Shown here: in pieces, positions 52,270-60,515 of the stretch
Numbering within the stretch: the first letter of the stretch is position 1
Layout: each line of letters begins with the position of its first letter
NCBI GenBank assembly: GCA_913062575.1
Contig: CAJXVT010000008.1
Span: forward strand, 1-64,000
Direction: 5' to 3'
DNA length: 64,000 nt
DNA from: an uncultured Flavobacteriaceae bacterium
Lineage (GTDB): Bacteria; Bacteroidota; Bacteroidia; Flavobacteriales; Flavobacteriaceae
Position numbers and translations under genes: made by a program
The notes under the pieces: model-generated
The model's database searches: none
What the model was told of the DNA's origin: nothing
What the model saw: only the letters and a program-made list of their open reading frames with translations

Positions 52270-53163
52270 TTATTCTACTTTTAATTGCCAGGAAATCCTA
52301 TAGGCATCTTTAGGTTTTAATTCTCTTAAACCAATTTTATTATTAAAACTATTTGAAATACCCGTAACTGGTTCTATAGCAATTGTATTCTTTTTTGGAG
52401 GTGTATATACTTGCAAAAAATCATTATTTGAAGATGATCGTATTCTTAATGTATAGTTTGGAGTTACAAACTCAACTTTATTTGAGTTTAGTAAAAAGCA
52501 ATTATCTAGTTGTTGTTCTTTTATTTCTATTGCACCTTTATTTTTAAAATCAACAATTTCTTTTGTTATTAAATTATCGTCAAAAGCGACTTGTTTATCA
52601 CTATCAAATTTCAAAATACTGCTGTATAAATCATCACTAAAAAAATACGGATGCCAGCCAATTGTAAAAGGAAAAACTGAATTAGAGGTATTCATTACCT
52701 CTACTTGTACATCTAAACTAGCTTTTGTTAAGGTGTATGTTAATTGAATTGAATAGGTGTATGGAAACCCTTTTGTTAAATTTGTTTCTATATATTCTAG
52801 AACAACCAACGCTTTTTCTGAAGTCGCTTTCTGCGCAATGATTTTAAATTGTTTGTTGTACACAAATCCATGTAAGGCACTATTTTCTGAAGCATTATTT
52901 GTTTCCAAATGATATTCTTTTCCATTAAACCAATATTTTCCATCTTTAACTCTACTTACAAACGGAAATAAAATAGAAGACGCATACGTCTCTTGGTATT
53001 CTAAAGGGTGTAAATCTTGTATTAAAGGAACCGAATTTAGAGTTAACTCTTGTAAACTAGCTCCTTGATTCAATACAATTTTAGCAAATGATCTGTCATT
53101 AAAAATTTCAACAACTTTTAAGTTATTTTCGGAATCTTGAATCTGTTTAATTTGGAATGACAT
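52270..53163 (-). CDS. Aldose 1-epimerase (galactose mutarotase-like)
   Basis: The 297-residue protein has the beta-sandwich of the mutarotase superfamily. Visible are VLNQGASLQELTLNSVPLI, SSILFPFVSRVKDGKYWFNGKEY, LHGFVYNKQF (conserved His), TIGWHPYF (catalytic-region His) and the closing IAIEPVTGISNSFNNK with the Glu/Gln site region. It interconverts anomers of hexoses or a phosphorylated relative. It stands alone and has no sugar-catabolic neighbours. Confidence 0.88.
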   Translation of the reverse strand: MSFQIKQIQDSENNLKVVEIFNDRSFAKIVLNQGASLQELTLNSVPLIQDLHPLEYQETYASSILFPFVSRVKDGKYWFNGKEYHLETNNASENSALHGFVYNKQFKIIAQKATSEKALVVLEYIETNLTKGFPYTYSIQLTYTLTKASLDVQVEVMNTSNSVFPFTIGWHPYFFSDDLYSSILKFDSDKQVAFDDNLITKEIVDFKNKGAIEIKEQQLDNCFLLNSNKVEFVTPNYTLRIRSSSNNDFLQVYTPPKKNTIAIEPVTGISNSFNNKIGLRELKPKDAYRISWQLKVE

Positions 53164-53314
53164 ATTAGAATTTTACACAAAAAAATCAAAAATTAAATTG
53201 AATTCCTAATTATTATAAAAAGAAAGATCCATCGCTTTATATCAAGCCTAAATGCGTAAAAAAGAAAAAACACATTAAAAACCAAGTATCAAATAACAAA
53301 ACCAAATAGCGGAA

Positions 53315-54070
53315 TTAAATTCCTTCGAACCATTGTTTAAAAGCAGCTACTTTTTCTCTACTTACAATAATCTCTTTTTCATTAAAAACATTTGAGGTTA
53401 TCTTTAATCTACTGTTAGAATATACCAAGACATCTTTAATATCAGAAATATTCACAATAAAAGTTCTATTAACTCTAAAGAATTCGGTTGGTTCTAATAC
53501 ATTTTCTAAACGTTCTAATTTATAGTCTAAGATGTACTTTTTCTTTTGATCGGTAATTAAATAAACCGTCCTTCCTTCTGCATAAAACAACGAGATTTCT
53601 CCAGTTTTTATAGAATGTATATGGTTTCCTAACCGAACTAAAAACCGATCTTTTGTAGTGTTCTCTGAAAGCTGTTTTACTACATTTGAAACGTTCTCAA
53701 TACCGCCAAAAACATGTTGGAATTTCTTTAATTTATTCATGGCAGTAGAAACATCTGTAAACGTAATCGGTTTTAAGATATAGTCTATACTGTTTACTTT
53801 AAATGCGTCAATTGCATACTCGTCAAAAGCAGTAGCAAAAATTACAGGTTTGTTTATTTGAGTCTGGTTAAATATCTCAAAACTTAATCCGTCAGTTAAT
53901 TGAATATCCATAAAAATGATATCATAATCATCGTTACTATTAAACCAAGAAACAGATTCAGATATACTTGATAGTTTTTCTACCACAGTAATTTCAGAAT
54001 TATATTTTAATAAATATCTTTCTAGTTTTTCTGCTGCTAAAGACTCATCTTCTACAAGTACGATTTTCAT
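53315..54070 (-). CDS. LytTR-family response regulator (second system)
   Basis: The 251-residue protein has a receiver domain (VEDE near the start, phospho-acceptor D55 in FMDIQLTDG, Lys in LKPI near 109) and a LytTR DNA-binding domain (FFRVNRTFIVNISDIKDVLVYSNSRLKI). It is the last gene of a four-gene unit with the SDHY-repeat protein, a LytS-like kinase and a kinase-like protein. Its stop region ends 152 bases from the mutarotase gene; no terminator was recognised there. Confidence 0.94.
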   Translation of the reverse strand: MKIVLVEDESLAAEKLERYLLKYNSEITVVEKLSSISESVSWFNSNDDYDIIFMDIQLTDGLSFEIFNQTQINKPVIFATAFDEYAIDAFKVNSIDYILKPITFTDVSTAMNKLKKFQHVFGGIENVSNVVKQLSENTTKDRFLVRLGNHIHSIKTGEISLFYAEGRTVYLITDQKKKYILDYKLERLENVLEPTEFFRVNRTFIVNISDIKDVLVYSNSRLKITSNVFNEKEIIVSREKVAAFKQWFEGI

Positions 54071-54073
54071 TGA

Positions 54074-55096
54074 TTAGGCTTTTATTTTTAAGATTGGTAC
54101 TGTAATTGTTCTTGTATTCTCTTTCAAAAAAATATCAAGTTTCTTTTCACTATAAATACTATAAACGCTAACAATTTCCTCAATGCTTCTTTCATCAAAA
54201 ACATCAAGAATTCTATCTTCAGTTACATAACTAATCGTAAAACAATCATCTTTTAATTCAATTGTAATTTGCATATCGACCCTTGTAGAAACAATTGTTG
54301 TTTTAATAATTTGTTCAACAATATATAATAAGGTTCCTGGAACAATCAAAAAATCTGATGCCATTATATTTGTTAAACTAACCTTTCTGTAAGGCAAATG
54401 ATTGTATAGTAAAATCAGTTCATCTAAGATTTCTTGTTCTTCTTTAATAGAAACTAATTGTTCTTTTCTGCTTGCTAAAATATAACGATAAATAGTTGCT
54501 AAATGATCTATAAATTCATCAACTTTATCCTTGTTTTCTTTTATAAAGCCAAGCAACACCTCAAAGCTTTCAAATAATAAATCAGGATTAATTTCCTTTT
54601 TGAATTGCTTAAATTCCTCTTCGATATTCTGCTTTATCAAAAGCTCTTGTTCTAATTTTTGAGTATTTATTTTATATAAATATTGATGACTTAAGTTTAA
54701 GAGCACATAACTTATCGGAATTGTACAATAGATACTATTAAAAACATACAGTTCTTCTATTAATGGAGCATAATCATAAGCATACTTATAATAAGAAAAG
54801 AAAATTAAAGTAACGATAGCAACACATAAAACAAAAGCAATACAAATATGAATTAACAACATGATTGCTGTTCCAAAAAAGCTTGGTATCCTTTTAATTA
54901 ACCATAAAAGTAACAGAGAAAACTCATGAACCATGTAAGACAATGCTATACAAACGTATAATTCTTGACTTAAAAATTCTTCTTGTAATTGAGCAATATC
55001 ATTTTTGATTAATAAAATTAGTAAATACGCTACTATTCCACTAAAAACTGGGCTTAAAAACCTAAAAACTGGAGTATGTATAAATAATTTCCTCAT
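54074..55096 (-). CDS. Degenerate LytS-like sensor kinase (pseudokinase)
   Basis: The 340-residue protein mirrors the neighbouring kinase: membrane helices in the first ~135 residues, a coiled linker, then a His_kinase-like region. At the place of PHFLFNSL it has NPDLLFESFEVL, so the phospho-accepting His is replaced by Asp (D172). The region that should hold the ATP N-box (ENAxKH) reads IVEQIIKTTIVSTRVD and the glycine-rich lid is missing. It should therefore not phosphorylate in the normal way and is more likely a partner or regulator of the true kinase. It overlaps that gene by 4 bases (ATGA) and is 3 bases before the regulator gene. Confidence 0.82.
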   Translation of the reverse strand: MRKLFIHTPVFRFLSPVFSGIVAYLLILLIKNDIAQLQEEFLSQELYVCIALSYMVHEFSLLLLWLIKRIPSFFGTAIMLLIHICIAFVLCVAIVTLIFFSYYKYAYDYAPLIEELYVFNSIYCTIPISYVLLNLSHQYLYKINTQKLEQELLIKQNIEEEFKQFKKEINPDLLFESFEVLLGFIKENKDKVDEFIDHLATIYRYILASRKEQLVSIKEEQEILDELILLYNHLPYRKVSLTNIMASDFLIVPGTLLYIVEQIIKTTIVSTRVDMQITIELKDDCFTISYVTEDRILDVFDERSIEEIVSVYSIYSEKKLDIFLKENTRTITVPILKIKA

Positions 55097-56106
55097 CGGA
55101 TAACAGGGATTTTAACTAAAAATATATTTCCATTACTAATAGAAATCCCTTTACCAGCGAGTAATAAATAACGTGTGTTGATATTCTTTAATCCGATATT
55201 AAAAGAAGTGATATTGGTTGGTTCTTCGGTGATACTATTTTTTACGCAGATATAATTCCCTTCTACATAAACTGATATTTCCAACGGATTATTTTTATCC
55301 ATTGTATTATGTTTAACAGCATTTTCTATCAACATTTGCAAAGCTAAAGGCGGAATTTTTGTGGTATGTAAATCTTCAGATATATCAATTTTAATACGCA
55401 ATTTATCTTCAAATCTAGTTTCTAATAAATATTGATAAGAGCCTACAAACTGTAATTCTTCTTTTAAAGGAATTAACATAGAATGATAACTACTTAATGT
55501 AAACTGATACATGTTTGCCAGTTTTCTAATAAACAACTCAGACTTTCTAGCATTTGAATGTGCTAATGAAGAAATGGTATTTAAACTGTTGAATAAAAAA
55601 TGCGGGCTTAATTGAGACTTCAATGCTTTTAATTGTAAATCTATTTGTTTGCGTTCTTGCTTAACAGAATCAATTTGTAAAGTAGCAAAAGAATAGTATG
55701 AGTAAAACGCAAAATAAATTACAGAATACACCATTAATAATATACATAATAAAATAGATAACTTAATTAGAGTATCTTGATAGTCTATAAAGAAATCTTC
55801 ATTAGAAATAATATAAACTGAATACAAATAAATACTTCCAAAAACAAGGCTAAAAGCAACTAACATTTGCAATACAAACCCAATAAACAATCGATTGTTA
55901 GTTTGTGTTTGCCAAGGAAAAAGCTTGTCTAATTTTATTGCTAAAAAATAAAGAACATAGGCTACTAGCAAACCTAAAAAACCAGACAAAAGTCCGATTA
56001 TAATTGTATATTCTTGTAGTTCTCCTTGGTTACTAATAACTAAATAGTAACTCAACAAGAAGCTAATAATTGACGATAAAACAACAATTAGTAGATGTTT
56101 TTTCAA
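55093..56106 (-). CDS. LytS/YehU-type sensor histidine kinase (second system)
   Basis: The 337-residue kinase has four membrane helices, then the His_kinase domain with phospho-His H169 in LSPHFLFNSLNTISSL, the ATP N-box LQMLIENAVKHNT, and FNIGLKNINTRYLLLAG in place of a strong G-box. It is intact as judged from motifs. It is coupled by overlap to the pseudokinase gene and follows the SDHY-repeat gene at 101 bases, with an inverted repeat between them. Confidence 0.92.
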   Translation of the reverse strand: MKKHLLIVVLSSIISFLLSYYLVISNQGELQEYTIIIGLLSGFLGLLVAYVLYFLAIKLDKLFPWQTQTNNRLFIGFVLQMLVAFSLVFGSIYLYSVYIISNEDFFIDYQDTLIKLSILLCILLMVYSVIYFAFYSYYSFATLQIDSVKQERKQIDLQLKALKSQLSPHFLFNSLNTISSLAHSNARKSELFIRKLANMYQFTLSSYHSMLIPLKEELQFVGSYQYLLETRFEDKLRIKIDISEDLHTTKIPPLALQMLIENAVKHNTMDKNNPLEISVYVEGNYICVKNSITEEPTNITSFNIGLKNINTRYLLLAGKGISISNGNIFLVKIPVIR

Positions 56107-56151
56107 TGGTTTGGCAGTTTTTATTAAGTCTTTTTATTTTCAATTATAAAG

Positions 56152-56193
56152 ATACTCAATCTTAATTGGATTGCTCTAAATAAGATTGAGTAT
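56152..56193 (-). promoter_or_regulatory. 13-bp inverted repeat between the SDHY gene and the kinase gene
   Basis: ATACTCAATCTTA (56152-56164) and TAAGATTGAGTAT (56181-56193) are exact complements around a 16-base spacer. It lies in the 101-base gap inside the probable operon. No T-run follows on the minus strand, so it may be an attenuating or RNA-processing stem that lowers kinase expression, or a protein-binding dyad. Confidence 0.5.
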
Positions 56194-56207
56194 TGAATGA
56201 TTTCTTA

Positions 56208-57581
56208 CTAATTTAAAGCTTTCATTACTCTACCATAATAGGTATCTGAATTAACACTTTTTGCTGCTTTCCTGTAAGCACTTTTTACTTTTTCTGAAGA
56301 TCTGTTTACTTGTTTTGCAAATGACAATAGAACTTTTGATAAAGAATGACTAGAGTTAATTGTTTTACTAGTAGATTCCATTACCATAATTAATTGACTT
56401 TCAGATAGCATATTTTTAGAGCCCATTTTGGTGTAAATATTTGCTAAATAATGATCAGAATTTATAGTTTCCTCCATCATTTTTAAAACAGTATTTAAAG
56501 ATGTTCTGTCTAATTTATTTTTCAACAATTCTGTTATAATAGTAGAAATATAATGATCTGATTTTATATCTTTCACAGTAGATAAAAACTGAGCATAGGC
56601 TTTCGTAGATAAATTCTTATTCTTTAAAGCAATTTTTAGAATGTTCGTTTTATAATGATCTGATTTTATGTCTTTAGTCAACGTTAAAATCTTAGCCATA
56701 TTGGCATCATTTAACGTTCTGTTTTTCATAATACTCTTTAATAACTGGGAGATATAATGATCTGAACTAATTCCTTTAGTAATTTCTAATAAACTTCCTA
56801 ATTGTTTATCAGAGATAGAAGAATCTTCAATTACCTTCTTTAATACGCTTGATATATAGTGATCAGAATCGATACTTTTTGTTGCATTAATATAAGCAGT
56901 TATTGTTCTATCATTTTTTAAGAATGCTTTTTGGTTACTTTTTAAAATTTGAGAAACATAATGATCTGACTTGATGTATTTCCCTGTAGATTGAATGGTT
57001 TTAACCAAATCGTTTGTACTTAAATTCTTTTCAAGTAATAATTTTATATAAGCTGATTTTACATAGTCACTTTTCATTTTACTTACTTCAGAAAGTACTC
57101 CAGAAGCACCACCTTTTCTATAAAAACGATCTACTCTGCTTTTTGCAGCGATAGTTGTAGTTCTTAAAATTTCTGGTAAAATATCTGCCAACCATTTTTT
57201 TCCGGCTGAATTAAATGGCTTTTCAGACCAACCTACAAAGTATTTCTTAACTAGAGTTCCAGACTCGTTATGAATTAAAATTCTTCTTTTTGTTCCGAAG
57301 CTCGATTTTTTTATTTCTATAAATCCACCTCTAGAAATCCCTATAATATCTTTATCATCGTTAGATAAGGTAATCTCTCCTTCATATTCTATTCTAAAGT
57401 CTTTTTGACCATTTTTTATATGATAGGTTTTAACTCCATTTTTACTAGAAGAATTGAAAGAGTAAGAATTACTCTTTGTACTCTTTACACTTGTTTGTGC
57501 ATTTACACTAGATGAAAGTAAAAATACAAGCATTAATGCTGTGTTAAAAATTGTTTTTTGTAAAATTGTTATTGTTCTCAT
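56208..57581 (-). CDS. Exported protein with nine SDHY helical repeats
   Basis: The 457-residue protein has a signal peptide (about 1-29, ending SVNAQ), an N-terminal beta-rich domain (about 36-115: YHIKNGQKDFRIEYEGEITLS), and then tandem repeats to the end. The repeat core (I/V)xSDHYxSxxLKxxxK recurs with its Ser-Asp at 171, 205, 239, 273, 308, 341, 375, 410 (SSHS, worn) and 445, that is every 33-35 residues, the size of a two-helix solenoid unit. Related SDY-type repeats occur near M56 peptidases in other bacteria, but the function is unknown. It is the first gene of the second LytTR operon and is a likely signal input or output. Confidence 0.75.
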   Translation of the reverse strand: MRTITILQKTIFNTALMLVFLLSSSVNAQTSVKSTKSNSYSFNSSSKNGVKTYHIKNGQKDFRIEYEGEITLSNDDKDIIGISRGGFIEIKKSSFGTKRRILIHNESGTLVKKYFVGWSEKPFNSAGKKWLADILPEILRTTTIAAKSRVDRFYRKGGASGVLSEVSKMKSDYVKSAYIKLLLEKNLSTNDLVKTIQSTGKYIKSDHYVSQILKSNQKAFLKNDRTITAYINATKSIDSDHYISSVLKKVIEDSSISDKQLGSLLEITKGISSDHYISQLLKSIMKNRTLNDANMAKILTLTKDIKSDHYKTNILKIALKNKNLSTKAYAQFLSTVKDIKSDHYISTIITELLKNKLDRTSLNTVLKMMEETINSDHYLANIYTKMGSKNMLSESQLIMVMESTSKTINSSHSLSKVLLSFAKQVNRSSEKVKSAYRKAAKSVNSDTYYGRVMKALN

Positions 57582-57607
57582 GATTAAGTTTTTTCTATTT
57601 GATGTAA

Positions 57608-57615
57608 CAAATGTA
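57608..57615 (-). promoter_or_regulatory. -7 promoter element of the SDHY/kinase operon
   Basis: TACATTTG on the minus strand matches TAnnTTTG, 26 bases before the ATG at 57581. A T-run 18 bases upstream of it takes the place of a -33 TTG. Confidence 0.55.
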
Positions 57616-57663
57616 TGTTAGATGTCTTCTTATAAAAAACGAAATGTATTCAACTGTTTTATT

Positions 57664-57696
57664 TTTGTAGTGAATTGTATTATAGATATAGTTTTG
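57664..57696 (+). promoter_or_regulatory. Promoter of the DinB-family gene
   Basis: TTTG at 57664-57667, a 21-base spacer and TAGTTTTG at 57689-57696 match the Bacteroidota consensus. The ATG is 31 bases downstream. It is divergent from the SDHY operon promoter. Confidence 0.65.
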
Positions 57697-57727
57697 TATA
57701 TTTCATATCAATTAACACACCTTTTAA

Positions 57728-58255
57728 ATGACCAAAGAAGAGATTGTAATTATTCTTGAAAACAAACATCAAGAGCTATTTGATTGGTTAGATCTGCAAA
57801 CTGATGAATCCTGGATACAAGGTCCAGAAGGAAAATGGACTGTTGGTCAACACATTTTACATTTAGTAGATGCTTCAAAATTATTAAACAAAGCATTGGG
57901 CTATCCAAAGTTCATACTAAAGTATAAGTTTGGAAAGTCAAATAGAGACACTAGATCTTATGATGATGTCTCTAAAAGATATCAGGAGAAACTTTCTATG
58001 AATCAAGAAAAAGCAAAAACATTCAATCAAGATTTAAAGACACCAAGCACATCAGAAAGAAAGCAATTGATTGCTCAACTTCAAGTTGAAAACAAAAAAC
58101 TGCAAGCAAGAACTCATAAGTGGAAAGACAGACATTTAGACACCTTATTAATTCCACATCCATTAATGGGCAAAATGACTGTACGTGAAATTATCATGTG
58201 GTCTGCCTATCACACAAATCATCATACCGATATTTTAAAAGAATTCTATTCATGA
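57728..58255 (+). CDS. DinB family protein
   Basis: The 175-residue protein has the DinB four-helix pattern with three metal-type His sites: VGQHILHLVDASKLL near residue 47, and a late WSAYHTNHHTDILKEF, which holds two or more His. The family includes thiol transferases and uncharacterised proteins; the exact role here is not known. Its stop overlaps the next ATG (ATGA), so it is coupled to a small membrane protein gene. Confidence 0.85.
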   Translation: MTKEEIVIILENKHQELFDWLDLQTDESWIQGPEGKWTVGQHILHLVDASKLLNKALGYPKFILKYKFGKSNRDTRSYDDVSKRYQEKLSMNQEKAKTFNQDLKTPSTSERKQLIAQLQVENKKLQARTHKWKDRHLDTLLIPHPLMGKMTVREIIMWSAYHTNHHTDILKEFYS

Positions 58256-58695
58256 AAAAAATAATTTCAAAACCCCATATATTCTTTTTTATCCTTATTC
58301 CTGTATTGCTTCTTTTTGGATATTTAAATAAAGAATCTACTATTGATATCAATATTTATAATTCATTTTTTGTTATTCATCAAAAAAGTATTTGTTATAT
58401 ATCTGCTGTCTTTTTTGGATTGATTGGATTGAATTATTTTTCTCTTATTTGGGCAAAAAGACCTCCAAAAAAATGGCTAACACGTATTCATATCATTTTA
58501 CAATCCATCTCTTTAATTTTATTGTTCACAAGAAATAGCTGGAATTGGATTGGTGAAAACGAGTATCCACTCGAATTAAACTTAGCTCCTGATTATTCTA
58601 ATTTGATTCTCATTATATCATTTTTCTTCTTTCTGATGGCTACTTTAATTCATTTAGCCAACTTCTTTATTAGTTTAATGAGTAAATCAAAATAA
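58252..58695 (+). CDS. Small four-helix integral membrane protein
   Basis: The ATG at 58252 (coupled to the DinB stop) is taken as start; the frame stays open further upstream inside the DinB gene but without family support. The 147-residue protein has four hydrophobic helices, at about 8-24, 46-65, 76-95 and 117-140, with RPPKKWLTRIHIILQ between. It could be a distant relative of cytochrome oxidase-related or DoxX-like proteins, but no motif proves it. Function is unknown. Confidence 0.65.
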   Translation: MKKIISKPHIFFFILIPVLLLFGYLNKESTIDINIYNSFFVIHQKSICYISAVFFGLIGLNYFSLIWAKRPPKKWLTRIHIILQSISLILLFTRNSWNWIGENEYPLELNLAPDYSNLILIISFFFFLMATLIHLANFFISLMSKSK

Positions 58696-58732
58696 CAACG
58701 TTAATTTCATTCAAAAAATCAGGGGAGTTTCA

Positions 58733-58740
58733 TATATTTG
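58733..58740 (+). promoter_or_regulatory. -7 promoter element of ffh
   Basis: TATATTTG matches TAnnTTTG and lies 27 bases before the chosen ATG. A TTG at 58738 overlaps the element, so it cannot be the start codon of ffh. Confidence 0.6.
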
Positions 58741-58767
58741 TGCTTCCAAAAAAAGAACACAGAACAC

Positions 58768-60096
58768 ATGTTTAATAATTTAAGCGATAAATTAGATAAA
58801 GCCTTACACACGTTAAAAGGGCACGGTAGTATTACAGAAGTAAACGTTGCAGAAACGCTAAAAGAAGTTCGTAGAGCTTTATTAGACGCCGATGTTAACT
58901 TTAAAATTGCCAAAGATTTTACCAAAAGAGTACAAACTAAAGCCTTAGGACAAAATGTATTAACGACATTAAATCCTGGACAGCTAATGGTAAAGTTGGT
59001 GAAGGATGAATTAACAAACTTAATGGGAGGAGAAACCGTAGGAATTAATCTTGGTGGTTCTCCAACGGTAATTTTAATGTCTGGTTTACAAGGTTCTGGT
59101 AAAACTACTTTTTCTGGAAAACTAGCAAATTTCTTAAAAACTAAAAAGAACAAACAAGTTTTATTAGTTGGTTGTGATGTATATCGTCCTGCTGCAATAA
59201 ATCAATTACAAGTTGTTGGAGAACAAATTGGAGTTGAAGTATATGCAGAAGTTGGAAATCAAAATCCTGTAGAAATTTCTAAAAATGCATTGAAGCATGC
59301 AAAAGCGAATGGTAAAAATGTAGTTATTATTGATACTGCTGGTCGTTTAGCTGTTGATGAAGCAATGATGACAGAGATTTCTAACATTCATAAAGCTATA
59401 AATCCACAAGAAACATTGTTCGTTGTAGATTCTATGACTGGTCAAGATGCTGTAAATACAGCAAAAGCCTTTAACGATGTATTGAATTTTGACGGTGTAG
59501 TTCTTACAAAATTAGATGGTGATACTCGTGGTGGAGCTGCGTTAACTATAAAGTCTGTTGTAGATAAACCAATTAAATTTATTGGTACTGGAGAAAAAAT
59601 GGAAGCAATTGATGTTTTCCATCCAGATCGTATGGCAGATAGAATCTTGGGAATGGGAGATGTTGTATCTCTTGTAGAACGTGCTCAAGAACAATTTGAT
59701 GAGGAAGAAGCTCGTAAAATACAAAAGAAAATTGCCAAAAATCAATTTGGTTTTGACGATTTCTTGAGCCAGATTCAACAAATCAAAAAAATGGGAAACA
59801 TGAAAGATTTAGTTGGTATGATTCCTGGTGCTGGTAAAGCAATGAAAGATGTAGATATTGATGATGATGCATTCAAAGGAATTGAATCGATTATTCATTC
59901 TATGACTCCTTCAGAAAGAACTACGCCAACCTCTATTAATTCTAGTAGAAAAAAACGTATTGCTAAAGGTTCTGGAACTACAGTACAAGATGTAAATCAA
60001 TTAATGAAGCAATTCAATCAGATGAGCAAAATGATGAAAATGATGCAAGGTGGTGGCGCAAAGAAAATGATGCAAATGATGAAAGGCATGAAATAG
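58768..60096 (+). CDS. ffh: Signal recognition particle protein Ffh
   Basis: Ffh binds 4.5S RNA and signal sequences of nascent proteins and docks on FtsY. The start at 58768 gives MFNNLSDKLDKALHTLKGHG, the normal N-terminus. The 442-residue protein has the N domain, the GTPase domain (GLQGSGKTT P-loop, DVYRPAA, DTAGRL, TKLDGDTRGG) and a Met-rich M domain that ends in a long Met/Lys/Gly tail. It is followed by the S23-like gene and then folD. Confidence 0.97.
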   Translation: MFNNLSDKLDKALHTLKGHGSITEVNVAETLKEVRRALLDADVNFKIAKDFTKRVQTKALGQNVLTTLNPGQLMVKLVKDELTNLMGGETVGINLGGSPTVILMSGLQGSGKTTFSGKLANFLKTKKNKQVLLVGCDVYRPAAINQLQVVGEQIGVEVYAEVGNQNPVEISKNALKHAKANGKNVVIIDTAGRLAVDEAMMTEISNIHKAINPQETLFVVDSMTGQDAVNTAKAFNDVLNFDGVVLTKLDGDTRGGAALTIKSVVDKPIKFIGTGEKMEAIDVFHPDRMADRILGMGDVVSLVERAQEQFDEEEARKIQKKIAKNQFGFDDFLSQIQQIKKMGNMKDLVGMIPGAGKAMKDVDIDDDAFKGIESIIHSMTPSERTTPTSINSSRKKRIAKGSGTTVQDVNQLMKQFNQMSKMMKMMQGGGAKKMMQMMKGMK

Positions 60097-60111
60097 TAAT
60101 GATAATAAATT

Positions 60112-60132
60112 AGTCTCAGTAGCAGTTTACAG
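60112..60132 (+). repeat. Hexamer-periodic repeat, left flank of the S23-like gene
   Basis: The stretch runs AGTCTC, AGTAGC, AGTTTA, CAG, that is AGT every 6 bases. It ends 4 bases before the ATG of the four-helix-bundle gene. The mirror-image series lies after the gene at 60516-60537. Confidence 0.6.
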
Positions 60133-60136
60133 GAAA

Positions 60137-60508
60137 ATGGATTTTAAACAATTATTAGCTTATAGAAAAGCATTTGAATTATCAATGTATATCTTTGAGG
60201 CTACAAAAACTTTTCCAAAAGAAGAAATCTATTCTTTAACAGATCAGATTAGAAGAAGTTCTCGTTCTGTCTGTGCTAATATTTCTGAAGCATACAGAAA
60301 AAGAAGGTATCCAAAACATTTTATTAGCAAACTTACAGATTCTGATGGTGAAAATTCTGAAACTAGCACCTGGTTAGATTTTGCTTTTAAGTGCAACTAT
60401 ATTTCACTAGAAGAGTACCATAAATATTCAGAGCAAAATAAAGAAATTGGGAAACTGATAAATTATATGATTATTAATCCAGAAAAATTTGGAGTAAAGG
60501 TTGATTAG
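60137..60508 (+). CDS. S23-type four-helix-bundle protein
   Basis: The 123-residue protein belongs to the family first found as an intervening-sequence protein of 23S rRNA. Visible are the start FKQLLAYRKAFELSMYIFEATKTFPKEEIYSLTDQIRRSSRSVCANISEAYRKR and the later SETSTWLDFAFKCNYIS. The fold is a four-helix bundle that makes pentamers; it is related to the Avd protein of diversity-generating retroelements, though no reverse transcriptase is nearby. It sits between ffh and folD, genes usually neighbours in flavobacteria, and is flanked by inverted hexamer-periodic repeats, so it looks inserted. The molecular role is unknown. Confidence 0.88.
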   Translation: MDFKQLLAYRKAFELSMYIFEATKTFPKEEIYSLTDQIRRSSRSVCANISEAYRKRRYPKHFISKLTDSDGENSETSTWLDFAFKCNYISLEEYHKYSEQNKEIGKLINYMIINPEKFGVKVD

Positions 60509-60515
60509 CTAAAAA

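Noticed and set aside
56208-57581. The SDHY repeats as a CRISPR or DNA-level repeat array
   Set aside because: The periodicity is in the protein (33-35 codons) with much silent change, inside one open frame.
58738-58767. A TTG start that would lengthen Ffh by ten residues
   Set aside because: The TTG overlaps the -7 element TATATTTG; the ATG at 58768 gives the family start.
58719-59153. A 144-codon minus-strand frame opposite ffh, and many similar frames opposite mutL, purB, cysS and the DUF4097-like gene
   Set aside because: They are antisense shadows of well-supported genes, with odd composition and no family features.
60137-60508. The S23-like gene as the Avd part of a diversity-generating retroelement
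   Set aside because: No reverse transcriptase, template repeat or variable repeat was found near it.
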